Made by a program: the position numbers and the translations under genes
Assembly: GCF_002362255.1 (NCBI RefSeq)
Contig: NZ_LPVV01000001.1
Span: forward strand, 62,001 to 126,000
Reading direction: 5' to 3'
Origin: Microbacterium sp. SZ1
Lineage (GTDB): Bacteria; Actinomycetota; Actinomycetes; Actinomycetales; Microbacteriaceae
DNA length: 64,000 bases
In this document: positions 63,253-64,000 of the stretch, one piece after another
How the letters are laid out: each line of letters starts with the position of its first letter
Position numbering within the stretch: position 1 is the stretch's first letter
Notes under the pieces: generated by a model
What the model saw: only the letters and a program-made list of their open reading frames with translations
Databases searched by the model: none
What the model was told of the DNA's origin: nothing

Positions 63253-64000
63253 TCAGCGGGCGCCGAGCAGGTGCTCGGTGGCGAGCTGCTGCAGACGCAC
63301 GAAGCCGAAGCCCTTGCCGCCGAAGTACGCGTTCGCGTCGAACTCCTCGTACGCGCTGCGGTCGGCGAGGAAGTCGTCATACGACTCGCCCTCGGCGAGG
63401 GTCGGCGTCGAGAGCTCGTCGACCCGGGCGGCGGCCAGCGCCTCCTGCACCTCGGGGTCGGCGCGGAACGCAGCGGCACGCTCCTTCAGCAGCAGGTAGG
63501 TGCGCATGTTCGCGGCCGCGGAGTCCCAGACGCCGTTCTCGTCCTCCGTACGGCTCGGCTTGTAGTCGAAGTGACGCGGGCCGTCGTACGCAGGCACGCC
63601 GCCGGGGCCGCCGTTCTCGAGCAGGTCGACGAGCGCGAACGCGTTGTGCAGGTCGCCGTGGCCGAACACGAGGTCCTGGTCGTACTTGATGCCACGCTGG
63701 CCGTTGAGGTCGATGTGGAAGAGCTTGCCGTGGTACAGCGCCTGCGCGATACCGGCGGCGAAGTTCAGTCCGGCCATCTGCTCGTGGCCCACCTCGGGGT
63801 TGAGGCCGACGAGTTCCGGGCGCTCCAGCGAGTCGATGAACGCGATCGCGTGGCCGAGCGTGGGCAGCAGGATGTCGCCGCGCGGCTCGTTCGGCTTCGG
63901 CTCGATCGCGAAGCGGATGTCGTAGCCCTTGTCGGTCACGTAGTCGCCGAGCAGGTTCACGGCCTCGCGGTAGCGCTCGAGCGCGGCGCGGATGTCTTTC
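63253..64000 (-). CDS. xylA: xylose isomerase (partial, 5' end beyond window)
   Basis: The C-terminal 249 or so codons of the TIM-barrel isomerase converting D-xylose to D-xylulose. Metal ligands are visible in [42 protein letters not shown] and RHFDYKP. The frame is open at the window edge, so the N-terminal third is missing here. Upstream of xylB with a five-base gap. Confidence 0.96.
   Translation of the reverse strand, partial: KDIRAALERYREAVNLLGDYVTDKGYDIRFAIEPKPNEPRGDILLPTLGHAIAFIDSLERPELVGLNPEVGHEQMAGLNFAAGIAQALYHGKLFHIDLNGQRGIKYDQDLVFGHGDLHNAFALVDLLENGGPGGVPAYDGPRHFDYKPSRTEDENGVWDSAAANMRTYLLLKERAAAFRADPEVQEALAAARVDELSTPTLAEGESYDDFLADRSAYEEFDANAYFGGKGFGFVRLQQLATEHLLGAR

Overview
The window looks like the chromosome of a high-GC actinomycete, most likely Microbacteriaceae and probably Microbacterium or a close relative. 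The basis is inference from very high third-position GC, frequent GTG starts, genes joined by ATGA/GTGA overlaps, chromosomal tRNA genes lacking an encoded CCA, and the actinobacterial gene order hpt-ftsH-folE-folP-folB-folK-DUF3180. No 16S rRNA gene is present to confirm it.

Layout. Positions 1-3331 carry a lipoprotein, an FAD oxidoreductase and a short-chain dehydrogenase. Positions 3366-14983 are a genomic island inserted in the tRNA-Phe gene: a 108-bp copy of the tRNA-Phe 3' end plus its terminator sits at each end, and a broken tyrosine recombinase lies next to the right end. The island carries an aldo/keto reductase with a MerR regulator, an MFS-SRPBCC-ArsR operon, a GNAT acetyltransferase, a TetR regulator divergent from a lipoprotein-type ABC transporter, then LacI and OsmC genes. 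A tRNA-Glu/Asp/Phe cluster follows. Positions 15472-43383 are mostly housekeeping: an M23 peptidase, ppa, tilS, hpt, a long ftsH-fol-PH domain operon, lysS, a cardiolipin synthase, a lipid kinase, serS, a tRNA-Ser, an LCP cell-wall ligase and a TetR/GH3 beta-glucosidase pair.

Positions 43503-50364 hold a six-gene, tightly overlapping catabolic operon with a divergent GntR regulator. Its content matches the known D-apionate pathway: oxidoisomerase, decarboxylase, then L-erythrulose kinase and two isomerases to D-erythrose 4-phosphate, with a sugar-acid type MFS importer. After a second tRNA-Ser comes an orphan AAA-type ATPase gene preceded by two strong GATAA-type palindromes, then a D-2-hydroxyacid dehydrogenase (FAD plus Fe-S) with its own GntR regulator.

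Positions 56000-64000 are sugar metabolism: a sugar isomerase/epimerase plus Gfo/Idh/MocA oxidoreductase operon, a TetR regulator whose upstream palindrome is nearly repeated in that operon's promoter, a D-2-hydroxyacid dehydrogenase, xylB and the 3' part of xylA, which runs off the window. Two families of short intergenic repeats are present: a 47-bp palindromic element in three copies and a 37-bp element in two. The most notable signals are the tRNA-Phe island with its decayed integrase and a second, foreign tRNA-Ser end inside it, the coupled apionate operon, and the predicted TetR and ArsR operator networks.
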